Positions 54,356 through 63,639 of a DNA stretch of 64,000 nucleotides are shown one piece after another; position 1 is the first letter of the stretch; each line of letters opens with the position of its first letter. The notes beneath the pieces are model-generated. The model had not been told where the DNA came from, ran no database searches, and saw only the letters and a list, made by a program, of their open reading frames with translations. This DNA is from Herbidospora mongoliensis (GTDB taxonomy: Bacteria > Actinomycetota > Actinomycetes > Streptosporangiales > Streptosporangiaceae), in contig NZ_BBXD01000014.1 in assembly GCF_001570545.1 (NCBI RefSeq), forward strand, positions 319,508-383,507, given 5' to 3'. Both the position numbers and the translations under genes were made by a program.

Positions 54356-56581
54356 CTACCTGAGGTAGACCTTGGGCTGGGGCGGGGTGGCCATGCCGTT
54401 GCCGATGAAGAAGCTGGGGTGCGGCGGCTGGTTGTAGGCGGTGTTCTGCCACGCGAGCGCCACCCGGTACTGCGGGTCGTGCAGCAGAGTGTGGATCTTG
54501 GTGGTGGTGACACTCGTGGTCGAGTAGATCCGCAGCGCCGTGTTGTTCGAGGTCGGCCAGATGGCCTCCTCGCGCCAGTCGCCCAGGATGTCGCCCGACA
54601 ACGACGGGGTGGACTTCGTGCCGTTGTTGGAGTGCACGCCGGAGGCGGTCAGCAGGCGGGTCTCCCCGCCGGTGCCGTACTTGTCGATCCGGGTGCCGTC
54701 CAGGAGTTCACGCACCGGGTCGCCGTCCCACCACGCCAGGAAGTTCATCGAGGACGGCTCGCGACCCAGGGAGGCGCCGCTGGGGCTGCGCAGCGTGGTG
54801 TCGGTGGCCGACCAGGACTCCGCACCCGGGCTGCCGGCGTGGATGTCGGCGGACACGCCGCGGCCGTTGTCGCCGCCGGTGGCGGTCTGCCACAGCACCT
54901 GGCCGGTGCGGGCGTCGGCGAACCAGGAGCCGGGCCTGGAGCTCTCCTCCGACACCTTGAAGATCTCCAGGCCGGGGCGGGAGGGGTTGAGGTCGCCGAC
55001 GTGCAGCGCGTCGCCGTGGCCCAGGCCCGTGGTGTACAGGCCACGCCCGTTGTCGTCGATCACCGCGGCGCCGAACACGATCTCGTCCCTGCCGTCGGCG
55101 TCCACGTCGGCGACCGAGAGCTGGTGGTTGCCCTGTCCGGCGTAGCCGCCGTTGCCCGAGGAGCTCGAGTCGAACGTCCACCGCTTGGTGAGGGAGCCGT
55201 TGCGGAAGTCCCAGGCCGCGATCACGGCGCGGGTGTAGTAGCCGCGCGACATGATCAGGCTCGGCCGCTGCCCGTCCAGGTACGCGGTTCCGGCCAGGAA
55301 GCGGTCCACGCGATTGCCGTAGCCGTCGCCCCAGGAGGAGACCGTGCCGCGCGGCGGGTCGTAGGTGACCGTGGACATCGCGGCGCCGGTCTGGCCGTTG
55401 AACATGGTCAGGTATTCGGGCCCGGACAGGATGTAGCCGTCGGAGTTGCGGTGGTCGGCGCCGGCGTTGCCGATGGTGGTGCCGCGCCCGTCGACGGTGC
55501 CGTCAGCGGTCTTCATCGCGACCTCGGCACGCCCGTCGCCGTCGTAGTCGTACACCTGGAACTGCGTGTAGTGCGCCCCGGCGCGGATGTTGCGGCCCAG
55601 GTTGATCCGCCACAACCGGGTGCCGTCGAGCTTGATGCCGTCGACGTGGACCAGGCCGGTGGCGCCGGCCTGGGAGTTGTCCTTGGCGTCGGAGGGCTCC
55701 CATTTGAGCACCAGGTCCATCCGCCCGTCACCGTCCAGATCGCCGACCGAGGCGTCGTTGGCGACGTGGCCGGAGGAGGGCGGGCTGATCGGCACGTCGA
55801 GGTAGGAGCCGCCGGCGAAGCGCAGTGAGGTCTCCGAGGCCGCGCCCTCGCTGCCGCCGTTCACCGGGCGCACGGTGTAGGAGGCGCCGGCGTCGGCACC
55901 CGAATCCAGGTAGTTGGTGGAGTTGGTGACGCTGGCGACGCGGCTGCCGCCCCGGTAGACGTTGAACGAGGTGTCACGCGATTCGGTGCCCAGCAGACGC
56001 CAGGAGACCAGGTTGCCTGATCCGGAGCGGACGCTGATCAGGCCGCGGTCCAGGTCCTCGGCCTGCTTGGCGTCTCCGGGAACCGGCGGTGGGCTGGTGC
56101 TGGGCGACGGGCTGGGAGAAGCGCTGGGACTGGGGCTGGCCGAAGGGCTGGGGGAGGAGGTGCCGCCGTCGCAGAGCACGCCGTTGAGCGAGAAGGAGGA
56201 CGGCACCGGGTTGGAGCCGTTCCAGGAACTGTTGAAGCCGAAGGAGACGGTGCCGCCGGACGCGACGGAGGCGTTGTGGCCGGCGTCGGTGACCGTGACG
56301 TTCGCGCCGCTTTGGCTGTGGACGCCGTTCCACAACTGGGTGATCTGCTGACCTGCGCTGAAGGCCCAGGTCAGCCGCCATCCGTTGACGGCGTCTCCCC
56401 GGTTGTTGATCGTGACGTTGGCACCGAACCCGCCCTGCCACTGGTTGGTGACCGCGTAGTCCACCCTGCACGCCACCGCTGCGGCAGCGGGGGCCTGCAC
56501 GGCGACCGCCCCTGCCAGGGCGACGCATGCCGCGGCCCCGATCGCGGCCAGGCGTGACACCGACCCACCTAAACTGTTCAT
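54356..56581 (-). CDS. PL11 rhamnogalacturonan lyase with N-terminal CBM2
   Basis: This 741-residue secreted enzyme splits the rhamnogalacturonan I backbone by elimination, with calcium bound in its beta-propeller. The ATG at 56581 is chosen as the start of a normal signal peptide (to ~37). CBM2 (~38-140) and a Ser-Pro linker precede a fibronectin-like segment (AEDLDRGLISVRSGSGNLVS) and the eight-bladed propeller with repeated calcium loops (DLDGDGRMD, DYDGDGRAE, DVDADGRDE). The CBM2 closely resembles that of the gene at the left edge. A LacI gene lies upstream on the same strand. Confidence 0.94.
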   Translation of the reverse strand: MNSLGGSVSRLAAIGAAACVALAGAVAVQAPAAAAVACRVDYAVTNQWQGGFGANVTINNRGDAVNGWRLTWAFSAGQQITQLWNGVHSQSGANVTVTDAGHNASVASGGTVSFGFNSSWNGSNPVPSSFSLNGVLCDGGTSSPSPSASPSPSASPSPSPSTSPPPVPGDAKQAEDLDRGLISVRSGSGNLVSWRLLGTESRDTSFNVYRGGSRVASVTNSTNYLDSGADAGASYTVRPVNGGSEGAASETSLRFAGGSYLDVPISPPSSGHVANDASVGDLDGDGRMDLVLKWEPSDAKDNSQAGATGLVHVDGIKLDGTRLWRINLGRNIRAGAHYTQFQVYDYDGDGRAEVAMKTADGTVDGRGTTIGNAGADHRNSDGYILSGPEYLTMFNGQTGAAMSTVTYDPPRGTVSSWGDGYGNRVDRFLAGTAYLDGQRPSLIMSRGYYTRAVIAAWDFRNGSLTKRWTFDSSSSGNGGYAGQGNHQLSVADVDADGRDEIVFGAAVIDDNGRGLYTTGLGHGDALHVGDLNPSRPGLEIFKVSEESSRPGSWFADARTGQVLWQTATGGDNGRGVSADIHAGSPGAESWSATDTTLRSPSGASLGREPSSMNFLAWWDGDPVRELLDGTRIDKYGTGGETRLLTASGVHSNNGTKSTPSLSGDILGDWREEAIWPTSNNTALRIYSTTSVTTTKIHTLLHDPQYRVALAWQNTAYNQPPHPSFFIGNGMATPPQPKVYLR

Positions 56582-56700
56582 TGAACGTCCAATCTGGGCA
56601 TGATCCCTTGGGAGCAAGAGAAGCCCAGACGATAAGAATCTGCTGGAAGGGACGTCAACCATCAGGCCGTACAGTCGAACGGCTGGCCTGATCGTTAATT

Positions 56701-56770
56701 GTTACGTTTCAGGTCAGAAGCCGAAAGCAGGCATGCTGATCACCAGCGCGCGATGAAACGTTCTCGTTTA
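56701..56770. promoter_or_regulatory. Two candidate LacI operators upstream of the PL11 gene
   Basis: GTTACGTTTCA (56701-56711) and TGAAACGTTCTCGTTTA (56754-56770, arms AAACG/CGTTT) share the TGAAACG half-site. They lie 120-190 bases before the PL11 start, between it and the lacI-type gene that probably reads them. Confidence 0.5.
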
Positions 56771-56778
56771 CCCGGCGG

Positions 56779-57822
56779 TCAGCGGCAGGGCGGCGCGGTC
56801 GATTCGCGGACCACCAGGCGGGGCCGGTAGACCAGGTTCTGATGCCGGTGCCCGGGTCGGGCCTCGTCCAGGACCATGCCCGCGGCCGTGCGCCCCAGCT
56901 CCTGGCGGGGCTGGCGGATCGTGGTGAGCGGCGGAGACAACCGGGAGGCGAAGGCCACGTCGTCGTAGCCCACCACCGACATCTCCCGGGGGACGGCCAC
57001 ACCCCGGTCACTCAGGCCGCCGACCACACCCAGCGCCGCGGCGTCGTTGAAGCAGATGATCGCGGTCGGCGGGTGGGGGTCGGCCAGCAGTTGGTCCAGC
57101 GCCGCCTCCGCCCCGGTGGTCACGTCCGGGACCGGCACCCGCACGTCCATCACCGCCAGGTCGGGGTCCATTCCGGCCTCCTGGAAAGCCTGACGCACCC
57201 CCGCGTGCCGCTCGGCGGTCTGCTGGACCTCCACCACTCCGCTCAGCATCGCCACCCGGCGGTGACCCAGGCCGATCAGATGGGCGGCGGCCTGGCGGCC
57301 GCCCCAGTGGTTGTCGACCGACACCGAGCAGAGTCTGCTGTCGGCCCGGTGATCGAGCAGGACCACCGGGATCCCGCGCCCCGCCAGCGCCAGTAACGGC
57401 TCCAGGTCATCGGCCACCGGGGTGATCAGCACCCCGCGCACCCCCTGCTTCTCCAGCTCACGCAGGTAGTGCTGCTCACGAGACGGCTGCACGTCGGTGC
57501 TGCAGGTCATCAGCATGCACCCTTCCTGCAGCAGCCGGTCTTCCACACCGCGGCACACCTCGGTGAAGAACGGGTTGGCGATGTCCAGGACGACGGCTCC
57601 CACGAGTGGGCTCGGTATGCCCCGCAGCCGGCGGGCGGCGTTGTTGGGGACGTATCCGACCTCCCGCATCGCCTCATAGACCCGAAGGCGCGTCTTCTCG
57701 GCCACGAGCTCGGGGCTGTTGAGCACATTGCTCACCGTGGCCGCGGAAACCCCGGCAGCCTGCGCCACGTGCCGTATGCCGCTGCGCTTGGGCGTCGCGG
57801 CAGCCGACCCTTCCCGATCCAC
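56779..57822 (-). CDS. LacI-family regulator upstream of the PL11 lyase
   Basis: This 347-residue protein has a LacI helix-turn-helix (GIRHVAQAAGVSAATVSNVL) and hinge (YVPNNAARRLRG), and a ligand-binding domain (DIANPFFTEVCRGVEDRLL, GYDDVAFASRLSPPLTTIRQ, TAAGMVLDEA). It lies directly upstream of the rhamnogalacturonan lyase on the same strand. Its ligand may be rhamnose or a pectin fragment, inferred from the neighbour. Confidence 0.9.
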   Translation of the reverse strand: MDREGSAAATPKRSGIRHVAQAAGVSAATVSNVLNSPELVAEKTRLRVYEAMREVGYVPNNAARRLRGIPSPLVGAVVLDIANPFFTEVCRGVEDRLLQEGCMLMTCSTDVQPSREQHYLRELEKQGVRGVLITPVADDLEPLLALAGRGIPVVLLDHRADSRLCSVSVDNHWGGRQAAAHLIGLGHRRVAMLSGVVEVQQTAERHAGVRQAFQEAGMDPDLAVMDVRVPVPDVTTGAEAALDQLLADPHPPTAIICFNDAAALGVVGGLSDRGVAVPREMSVVGYDDVAFASRLSPPLTTIRQPRQELGRTAAGMVLDEARPGHRHQNLVYRPRLVVRESTAPPCR

Positions 57823-57895
57823 CTCCGCACCCTATCCAGCTGATCGGGCACCGTCGCCGTGCTGACTGGAACTTCGCACCTCCCGCACGCCGTCC

Positions 57896-58384
57896 TCAGT
57901 CGAGCACCTGCCCGTGCCGCGCCGGGACATCGGACAGGACGACCTCTTCGGTCTGGTCGCCGTTGACGGTGATCACCAGAGCGGCCGCCATCGTGGCGAC
58001 CGCCGCGAAGGCGGCCCGTCGGCGGAGTCGCGGTCGGTGTCGCGGTCGGGGTGGACCGGGTTCCGGTTCCGGGTCCGGTTGGCGCGGCACGTCCATGTCC
58101 AGTCGCCGGCGGGCGGTGCTCCACGCCGCGGCCGCCTGCTCGTCGAGACCGCAACCGACGACGAACGCCGTGACCGCTTCCTGCCGGGGCAGGGTCTGGC
58201 GCTTGAGCATCCCGGCCGCGGTCGAGTAGGGCAGGTGGTGGCCGGCCCGCTGCGCATGGGACTGAATGTCGCGGTAGCTGCGTCCGGACCACGCTTTGAG
58301 CAGTCGCAGCGTGGCCACGAACTCGGCGTCGGTGTGCGCGGCGGCCGGGTCGGGAAGCCCCGCCGGGCTGTCCGAGGTAGTCAT
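57896..58384 (-). CDS. Helix-turn-helix protein with one membrane segment
   Basis: About 162 residues from the ATG at 58384. The N-terminal half has the DNA-binding-like domain of actinomycete XRE proteins (FVATLRLLKAWSGRSYRDIQ, LPYSTAAGMLKRQTLPR). A Pro/Arg-rich stretch precedes a single hydrophobic segment (AAFAAVATMAAALVITV) and a short outer tail. It is a membrane-tethered regulator or one derived from such. It is divergent from the serine hydrolase gene, 93 bases apart. Confidence 0.75.
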   Translation of the reverse strand: MTTSDSPAGLPDPAAAHTDAEFVATLRLLKAWSGRSYRDIQSHAQRAGHHLPYSTAAGMLKRQTLPRQEAVTAFVVGCGLDEQAAAAWSTARRRLDMDVPRQPDPEPEPGPPRPRHRPRLRRRAAFAAVATMAAALVITVNGDQTEEVVLSDVPARHGQVLD

Positions 58385-58477
58385 AACCTGGGAGTACAGC
58401 GGAGTCGCACAGACCCGCACAAGCCGGAACAGCACATTCCTTGTGTACGGCTCGGCCGATCGGCCAGCGTCGACGGC

Positions 58478-59545
58478 ATGATCTCCACCTGGTTCCACAC
58501 CGCTCTGGCCGGCGTCCTGCTGTCCGCTGCTCCGGTCCATCCAGGGATCGATTCGTTTCTCGACGCGACGGTGCCGCCGGGGCCGGGCGGCACGGTGGCG
58601 GTGGCCCGCCATGGCAAGCTCGTGCACTGCGCCGGATTCGGCCTGGCCGACCGTGAGACCAGGACCCCGGCTCGCTGTGACACGGCCTACGACATCATGT
58701 CGATCACCAAGCAGTTCACCGCTGCCGGGATCATGAAGCTGCAGATGATGGGCAAGCTGCGTACCACTGACCGGATCGCCGTCCACCTCGGTCCGGTGCC
58801 GGCCGACAAGCAGCTGATCACCCTGCGCCATCTGCTGACCCACACCTCCGGGCTGAGCGACCTCGGCGACGACTACGACCCCGTCTCCCGCGACACCATG
58901 ACGCGACGCGCGCTGGCCTCACCGCTGCGGTCGGCGCCGGGAGCCCGGTTCCACTACTCCAACGTGGGCTACAGCCTGCTGGCCGCCGTCATCGAACGCG
59001 CGTCCGGCGTCTCGTACGAACGCTTCCTGGCCGAGCACCTGTTCGCCCCCGCCGGCATGACCGGCACGGGATACGTGCTGCCCCGCTGGGCGGCAGGCCA
59101 GATCGCGATCGAATACGACGAGCGGGGCACGAGACGGGGGCGGCCCACCGAACATCCCTGGGCGGCCGATGGCCCCTACTGGTACCTGCGAGGTAACGGC
59201 GGCATGCTCTCCACCGCCCGCGACATGTACCGCTGGCACCGTGCTCTGGAAGGAGACCGGGTCTTGTCCCGCCGGGCCAAGGCGGAGTTGTTCACCCCGC
59301 GGGTGCTCATCGACCAGAAGGCGAAGATGTACTACGCCTACGGCTGGGCCGTGCTCCCGCGCACCGAGGACGGCCGGGTCGTCGAACACGACGGCGGCAA
59401 CGACTGGTCCTACGGTATGTTCGCCCGCTTCCCCGCCAAGGACGTCATGGTGTTCTGGATCAGCAACCAGGCATATCGGACGGGGAAATGGAACCTCGAG
59501 GACATCAACAACAAGCTCACGCTGGGTCTCATTCGCGCGTTGTGA
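58478..59545 (+). CDS. Serine hydrolase of the beta-lactamase/penicillin-binding fold
   Basis: This 355-residue protein has a short hydrophobic N-terminus (WFHTALAGVLLSAAPV), so it is probably exported. Catalytic motifs of class C-like hydrolases are present: Ser75-Ile-Thr-Lys78, YSN (HYSNVGYSLLAAVIERASG) and a C-terminal HDGG in place of KTG. Members include esterases and D-aminopeptidases; the substrate cannot be told. A perfect 12-base hairpin follows at 59599. Confidence 0.9.
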   Translation: MISTWFHTALAGVLLSAAPVHPGIDSFLDATVPPGPGGTVAVARHGKLVHCAGFGLADRETRTPARCDTAYDIMSITKQFTAAGIMKLQMMGKLRTTDRIAVHLGPVPADKQLITLRHLLTHTSGLSDLGDDYDPVSRDTMTRRALASPLRSAPGARFHYSNVGYSLLAAVIERASGVSYERFLAEHLFAPAGMTGTGYVLPRWAAGQIAIEYDERGTRRGRPTEHPWAADGPYWYLRGNGGMLSTARDMYRWHRALEGDRVLSRRAKAELFTPRVLIDQKAKMYYAYGWAVLPRTEDGRVVEHDGGNDWSYGMFARFPAKDVMVFWISNQAYRTGKWNLEDINNKLTLGLIRAL

Positions 59546-59598
59546 CACCGCCACCGAGCATCGGGCGTGATGGGCGGCTGGAGAAGCTCTGAGGCCGG

Positions 59599-59629
59599 CC
59601 CGTGAGGAGGTCGCCGGCCTCCTCACGGG
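59599..59629. terminator. Hairpin terminator after the serine hydrolase gene
   Basis: CCCGTGAGGAGG (59599-59610) pairs perfectly with CCTCCTCACGGG (59618-59629), loop seven bases, 54 bases after the stop codon. Confidence 0.8.
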
Positions 59630-59787
59630 CGAGTCGCGGTGGTTCAGACAGGTGTCATTGGCAGCGGTCGGCGACGCAGAGGGCCGGGGTCGGGGGATTG
59701 CCCGGTGCCGGGGTTGCCGTTCACTCCGGATCGCGACAGTTCCGGTGGCTCGGGTTGATACGGCGGCCGTCCCGGCTTGGCCGGCCG

Positions 59788-60846
59788 CTACTCCGGCGGG
59801 AGGGCTTCGGTGAGGCTCAGGAGCTGGTTCGGGTGCTCCTGTTGAGTCAGCCGGACCGTCGTCTGGTAGCGGTTGGTGTCGAGAAGCTGCCATTTGATGC
59901 CCTCGTAGATCCAGTCCTCCAGGATCTGGATGTACACCTCGACGTCCGGCCTTCCGGCGATCTCGTGGTCGCACAGTCCGCCGCCGGAGCGGAACTGGGA
60001 CTGGAGGTCGGTGAATTCTCCGGCCACCCGTTGGAAGCCCTTCGCCGCACGCTCGACGTTCGTCTGCAGGTCGCCGCCGTACTCCTCTTGCAGCGACAGG
60101 ACGAGATTGTCCCGGATCCCGCGCAGGAGATCGGCCTTGAGGCCGATGATGTCGTTGGCATAGGCGATGGCGATCGTGGTCGCCCTGCTGATCCGCCTCA
60201 GGAACGGGTGCCGGATCAGTTCGCGCGGCAGTTCGATGCCGTACGCGAATTCCGACAGGGTGAAGACGGCCTGCGCCGCCGTGGCGAGCGGTCGCAGCTC
60301 GCTGGCCTTGCCGAAGGGATTCACGCGGCCGCTGCGGACGAGCTCGGCTTCTTCGACGGCGGTCCGGAGATAGACGCCGAGTTCCTCGCGGAGCCGGTGC
60401 CGCCAGTCCGGCGAACTGTCCTGCTGGATCTGCGCCCAGATCTCCCTCATGCTGCGGGCCGCGGCGAGGTCCAGACGCCGGCAGTCATCCTCCGATTCGG
60501 CGAACCAGGTGAGGACGATGTCGGTCACGTCGGCCACGTCTTCGCGCTGAAGGAAACGTCCCAGCTGCTCGGCCCAGTCGTCGTAGATGAAGAACCATGT
60601 CTGGAGTTTGCCGTAGATCTCGCGGCGAGCTCTTGAGACGGCACCCGGAGCCACGTAGGCGCACATCGTCCCGATGTGCTGTGCGGCGTAGTATCGCTCG
60701 GCCGTCTCTGTCGTCAGCAGTCCGGTCTCGCGGACGAACGCGGCCAGCACCCCGTCGAGGTCCGGTCCCCAAGGCGCCTTCCGGTCGCCGGGAATCAGCG
60801 GTAACTCCGGGAGGTCGAACAGCCTCGTCGGGTCAATGACCGGCAT
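59788..60846 (-). CDS. Class I terpene synthase
   Basis: This 352-residue protein cyclises a linear prenyl diphosphate, most probably farnesyl diphosphate. The aspartate-rich motif is D89-D-W-A-E93 and the second metal motif is N231-D-I-I-G-L-K-A-D239, in which the usual Ser is Gly and the usual Glu is Asp. The C-terminal Arg-Tyr pair is in TNRYQTT. Its ATG overlaps the P450 stop by one base (TGATG), so it is translated with it. This is the layout of the epi-isozizaene synthase/CYP170A1 pair of Streptomyces, but the motifs differ, so the product is unassigned. Confidence 0.92.
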   Translation of the reverse strand: MPVIDPTRLFDLPELPLIPGDRKAPWGPDLDGVLAAFVRETGLLTTETAERYYAAQHIGTMCAYVAPGAVSRARREIYGKLQTWFFIYDDWAEQLGRFLQREDVADVTDIVLTWFAESEDDCRRLDLAAARSMREIWAQIQQDSSPDWRHRLREELGVYLRTAVEEAELVRSGRVNPFGKASELRPLATAAQAVFTLSEFAYGIELPRELIRHPFLRRISRATTIAIAYANDIIGLKADLLRGIRDNLVLSLQEEYGGDLQTNVERAAKGFQRVAGEFTDLQSQFRSGGGLCDHEIAGRPDVEVYIQILEDWIYEGIKWQLLDTNRYQTTVRLTQQEHPNQLLSLTEALPPE

Positions 60847-62225
60847 CAGGTCCCGGCTTTCGTAGATTCGGTCCGCGCTTCGGCTCGCATGCGCAGGTTC
60901 CGTGGATACAGGGCCGCACTTCTCGCCGGCGTCACCGGCGGTCCGGCGACGTGACGCAGGGTCCACCGGGAGGCGATGGTGGCCAGGGCCAGCGTGGCCT
61001 CGGTCACGGCGAAGGTGTCGCCGATGCATTTGCGGCTCCCGGCGCCGAAAGGAACCAGGGAGTGGCGTCCCGGCTGGACCCGGTCGGGGTCGAACCGGTC
61101 GGGCGCGTCGAAGAGGTCCGCACGGCGGTGGAGCAGGTACGGGCTGTAGATGACCGTCGTGTTCTGAGGGATCCGGTGGCCGCCGAGCAGGGTGTCGGCG
61201 GTGGTGACCCGGGTGAAGATCCAGCCCGGCGGATACAGCCGCAGGGTCTCGGTGACGATACGGCCGGTCAGCTTCAGGTGCGGCAGATCGGTGTGAGTGG
61301 CGGGCCTGCCGGCCAGGACGGCGTCGACCTCGCCGTGCAGGGAGCGCTCGACCGCCGGATGCCCGGCTACCAGGTGCAACGCCCACGCGAGGGCCGAGGC
61401 GGTGGTCTCGGTGCCGGCCAGGATGAACATCATCGTGTTGTCGGTGATCTCCGTGTCGGACAGGCCCCGGCCCGCCGTATCGGAGCCGTCGTCGCGCGCG
61501 GCCAGGAGGGCCGACAGGAGGTCGCCATGGTCGGTGCCGTCGACGCGGCGGTCGGCGAGCACGGCGTGGATGGCCCGGTGCACCCGTGCGATGGCCTGCC
61601 GGTAGCGGAGGTTACCCCGGGTCGGCAGCCGGTTGAGCGATCGTGGTGTCAGCGTCCGTCGGTACAGGCTGTCGAAGATCGTGACGATGTCCTCGTGCAG
61701 CCGGTGATGACCGGCCTGAGCCGGCAGGGAACTGGAGAACATGGTAGCCAGGAGGACCTTGACGGTGATCCCCATCATCTCGGCGTAGACGTCGAGGACC
61801 CTTCCCGGCCGCCATAGCCCGGTGGCGGCGGTGATGTGCTCGACCATGATGCCGGCGTAGCCCGGCATGCGCGCCTGGTGGAACGCGGGCTGCGCCAGAC
61901 GCCGCTGACGCCGGTGCAGGCTGTGCGGACAGGTGCCCAGGCTGTTGCCGACGAACTCCCGGGCCTTCTCGATGAACAGCCCGCCCTTGTCGAAGGTCCG
62001 GTCCTCCATCAGGAGGCGATGGTTCAGTTCCGGATCGCACACCACGACCGCCCTGGTCGGGCCGACGCGCACCTCGACCAGGTCCCCGTGGCCGGGCAGC
62101 GATGACAGGAACGCCAGCGGATCGCGGATCAGCGGAAGCAGATGGCCGAGGAGCGGAAGGCACCCGGGAGCCACGGGTACGGCGGCGGGTTCCGATGTGC
62201 TGCGCAATACCCGAGATCCCTTCAC
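60846..62225 (-). CDS. Cytochrome P450 paired with the terpene synthase
   Basis: This 459-residue protein is longer than most soluble bacterial P450s and similar in layout to CYP170. Motifs are AGTETT (I helix oxygen-binding), ETLRLYPP (ExxR), and FGAGSRKCIG with the haem-ligand cysteine. The GTG at 62225 is used; its ribosome site is weak. Coupling to the terpene synthase makes oxidation of the terpene product the likely role. No ferredoxin gene is adjacent. Confidence 0.92.
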   Translation of the reverse strand: MKGSRVLRSTSEPAAVPVAPGCLPLLGHLLPLIRDPLAFLSSLPGHGDLVEVRVGPTRAVVVCDPELNHRLLMEDRTFDKGGLFIEKAREFVGNSLGTCPHSLHRRQRRLAQPAFHQARMPGYAGIMVEHITAATGLWRPGRVLDVYAEMMGITVKVLLATMFSSSLPAQAGHHRLHEDIVTIFDSLYRRTLTPRSLNRLPTRGNLRYRQAIARVHRAIHAVLADRRVDGTDHGDLLSALLAARDDGSDTAGRGLSDTEITDNTMMFILAGTETTASALAWALHLVAGHPAVERSLHGEVDAVLAGRPATHTDLPHLKLTGRIVTETLRLYPPGWIFTRVTTADTLLGGHRIPQNTTVIYSPYLLHRRADLFDAPDRFDPDRVQPGRHSLVPFGAGSRKCIGDTFAVTEATLALATIASRWTLRHVAGPPVTPARSAALYPRNLRMRAEARTESTKAGT

Positions 62226-62397
62226 GTCCCCCGGGCCGCTTCGGAGCGCCCGTCTCCAGCATCCGCCAAGGCAATCGCCCTGATCAAGACATTGGCCCTT
62301 TCCGGCCGTCTCGAACAGCCCCCGCGAGCGCCTTCGGGCAGCCAGGGGAGAGGAACAATGAGAGAGGCATTGGCGGGTGGCCTCGTCTGGACGGGGA

Positions 62398-62620
62398 CTA
62401 CGTGCGGACAGGGGCGGTCACGGCGCGGATGACGGTGGCGCGGCGAGCAGCCAGGTGTGGGGTCAGCGCGGGCGGTGTGCCGTCCGTCGCGCGCAGGTCG
62501 ACCTGGTCGCTCCATGTGTGAGCGATCCGGGCCACCAGCGCTACGATCTCGACGGGGTCCCAGGTGGCGTCGAGGTCGCCCGCCTGCTTGGCGTAGGGGG
62601 CCGGGTTGTCGTCACCGGGT
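62398..62620 (-). pseudogene. C-terminal remnant of a TetR-family regulator
   Basis: The minus-strand frame reads PYAKQAGDLDATWDPVEIVA and continues LVARIAHTWSDQVDL, then RRATVIRAVTAPVRT and a TAG stop at 62398-62400. The pattern resembles the ligand-domain end of TetR regulators. No helix-turn-helix precedes it: the frame runs into the start of the kinase gene on the other strand. It is a truncated gene. Confidence 0.45.
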
Positions 62621-62624
62621 TGGT

Positions 62625-63518
62625 ATGGACACCAATATTGAGATCACCGCAGACCTGGTTCGTGACCTGCTGCAGGAGCAACATCCAGACCTTGCAGGGC
62701 TGGCCGTCCGCGAGGTGGCGGGCGGCTGGGGCAACCAGATGTGGCGCCTCGGGGACGAATTGGCCGTACGCATGCAGCGCATGGACCCCACCCCGGAGCT
62801 CCAGCTCAAGGAGCGGCGGTGGCTACCCGTCCTGGCCCCGCGCCTGCCGCTCCCGGTGCCGACCCCCGTGCGGTTCGGCGAACCGTCCGAGCGCTTCCCC
62901 AAGCACTGGACCGTGATGACGTGGGTTCCCGGCGAGCCGCTGGACCACGGCTCGATCAGCCGTGCCACCCACGCGGCCGACACGCTGGCGAACTTCCTCC
63001 AGGCGCTCCATGTGGAGGCGCCCGCCGAGGCGCCGATCGCCACGGACCGCGGTGCCCATCCCAGGAACTGCACGGACGGCTTCGAGAACCTCCTCCAGGC
63101 CGTCACCCCCGACGACATCGCCGCCGACGTCCGGGACGTCTGGGACGACGCGGTCGCGGCCCCCGCGTGGGAGGGCCCGCCCGTGTGGGTGCACGGCGAC
63201 CTCCACCCCGCGAACGTCGTCGTCTCGGACGGCACACTCTCGGGCATCATCGACTTCGGTGACCTGTTCGCCGGCGATCCCGCGTGTGACCTCGCCGCCG
63301 CATGGGTGCTGCTACCCGCAGGCGCGGCCTCACGGTTCTTCGACGTATACGCGCAGGCAGACGGGGCGGCGATCCGGCGCGCCCGCGGGCTGGCCGCCAT
63401 GAAAAGCCTCTTCCTGATGCTCATGGGACAGAACGGAGATCGGGGCCTTCCCGGCGGGAAGCCGAACTGGGGACCTGCGGGCCGGGCCGCACTTGATCGC
63501 GTCCTGAAGGGCGTTTGA
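62625..63518 (+). CDS. Aminoglycoside-phosphotransferase-family kinase
   Basis: This 297-residue protein has the APH/choline-kinase fold. An N-terminal lobe (AVREVAGGWGNQMWRLGDEL, ending AVRM) leads to the catalytic loop WVHGDLHPANVVV (Asp and Asn of HGDxHxxN) and the metal motif IIDFGDLFAGDP. Many such proteins phosphorylate small molecules other than antibiotics, so resistance should not be assumed. It is the only complete gene between the terpene locus and the aminotransferase. Confidence 0.9.
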   Translation: MDTNIEITADLVRDLLQEQHPDLAGLAVREVAGGWGNQMWRLGDELAVRMQRMDPTPELQLKERRWLPVLAPRLPLPVPTPVRFGEPSERFPKHWTVMTWVPGEPLDHGSISRATHAADTLANFLQALHVEAPAEAPIATDRGAHPRNCTDGFENLLQAVTPDDIAADVRDVWDDAVAAPAWEGPPVWVHGDLHPANVVVSDGTLSGIIDFGDLFAGDPACDLAAAWVLLPAGAASRFFDVYAQADGAAIRRARGLAAMKSLFLMLMGQNGDRGLPGGKPNWGPAGRAALDRVLKGV

Positions 63519-63639
63519 TGCAGTCAGCCCCGGTTTCAGCTTCCCGACCCACGAGCCAGCCAATCGGTGGCATGCCGGTCAGCCGCCCTTCAGGTCGGCG
63601 CGTCGACCCTCACGTGAGTGGATACAGGAACCGCCCCAG

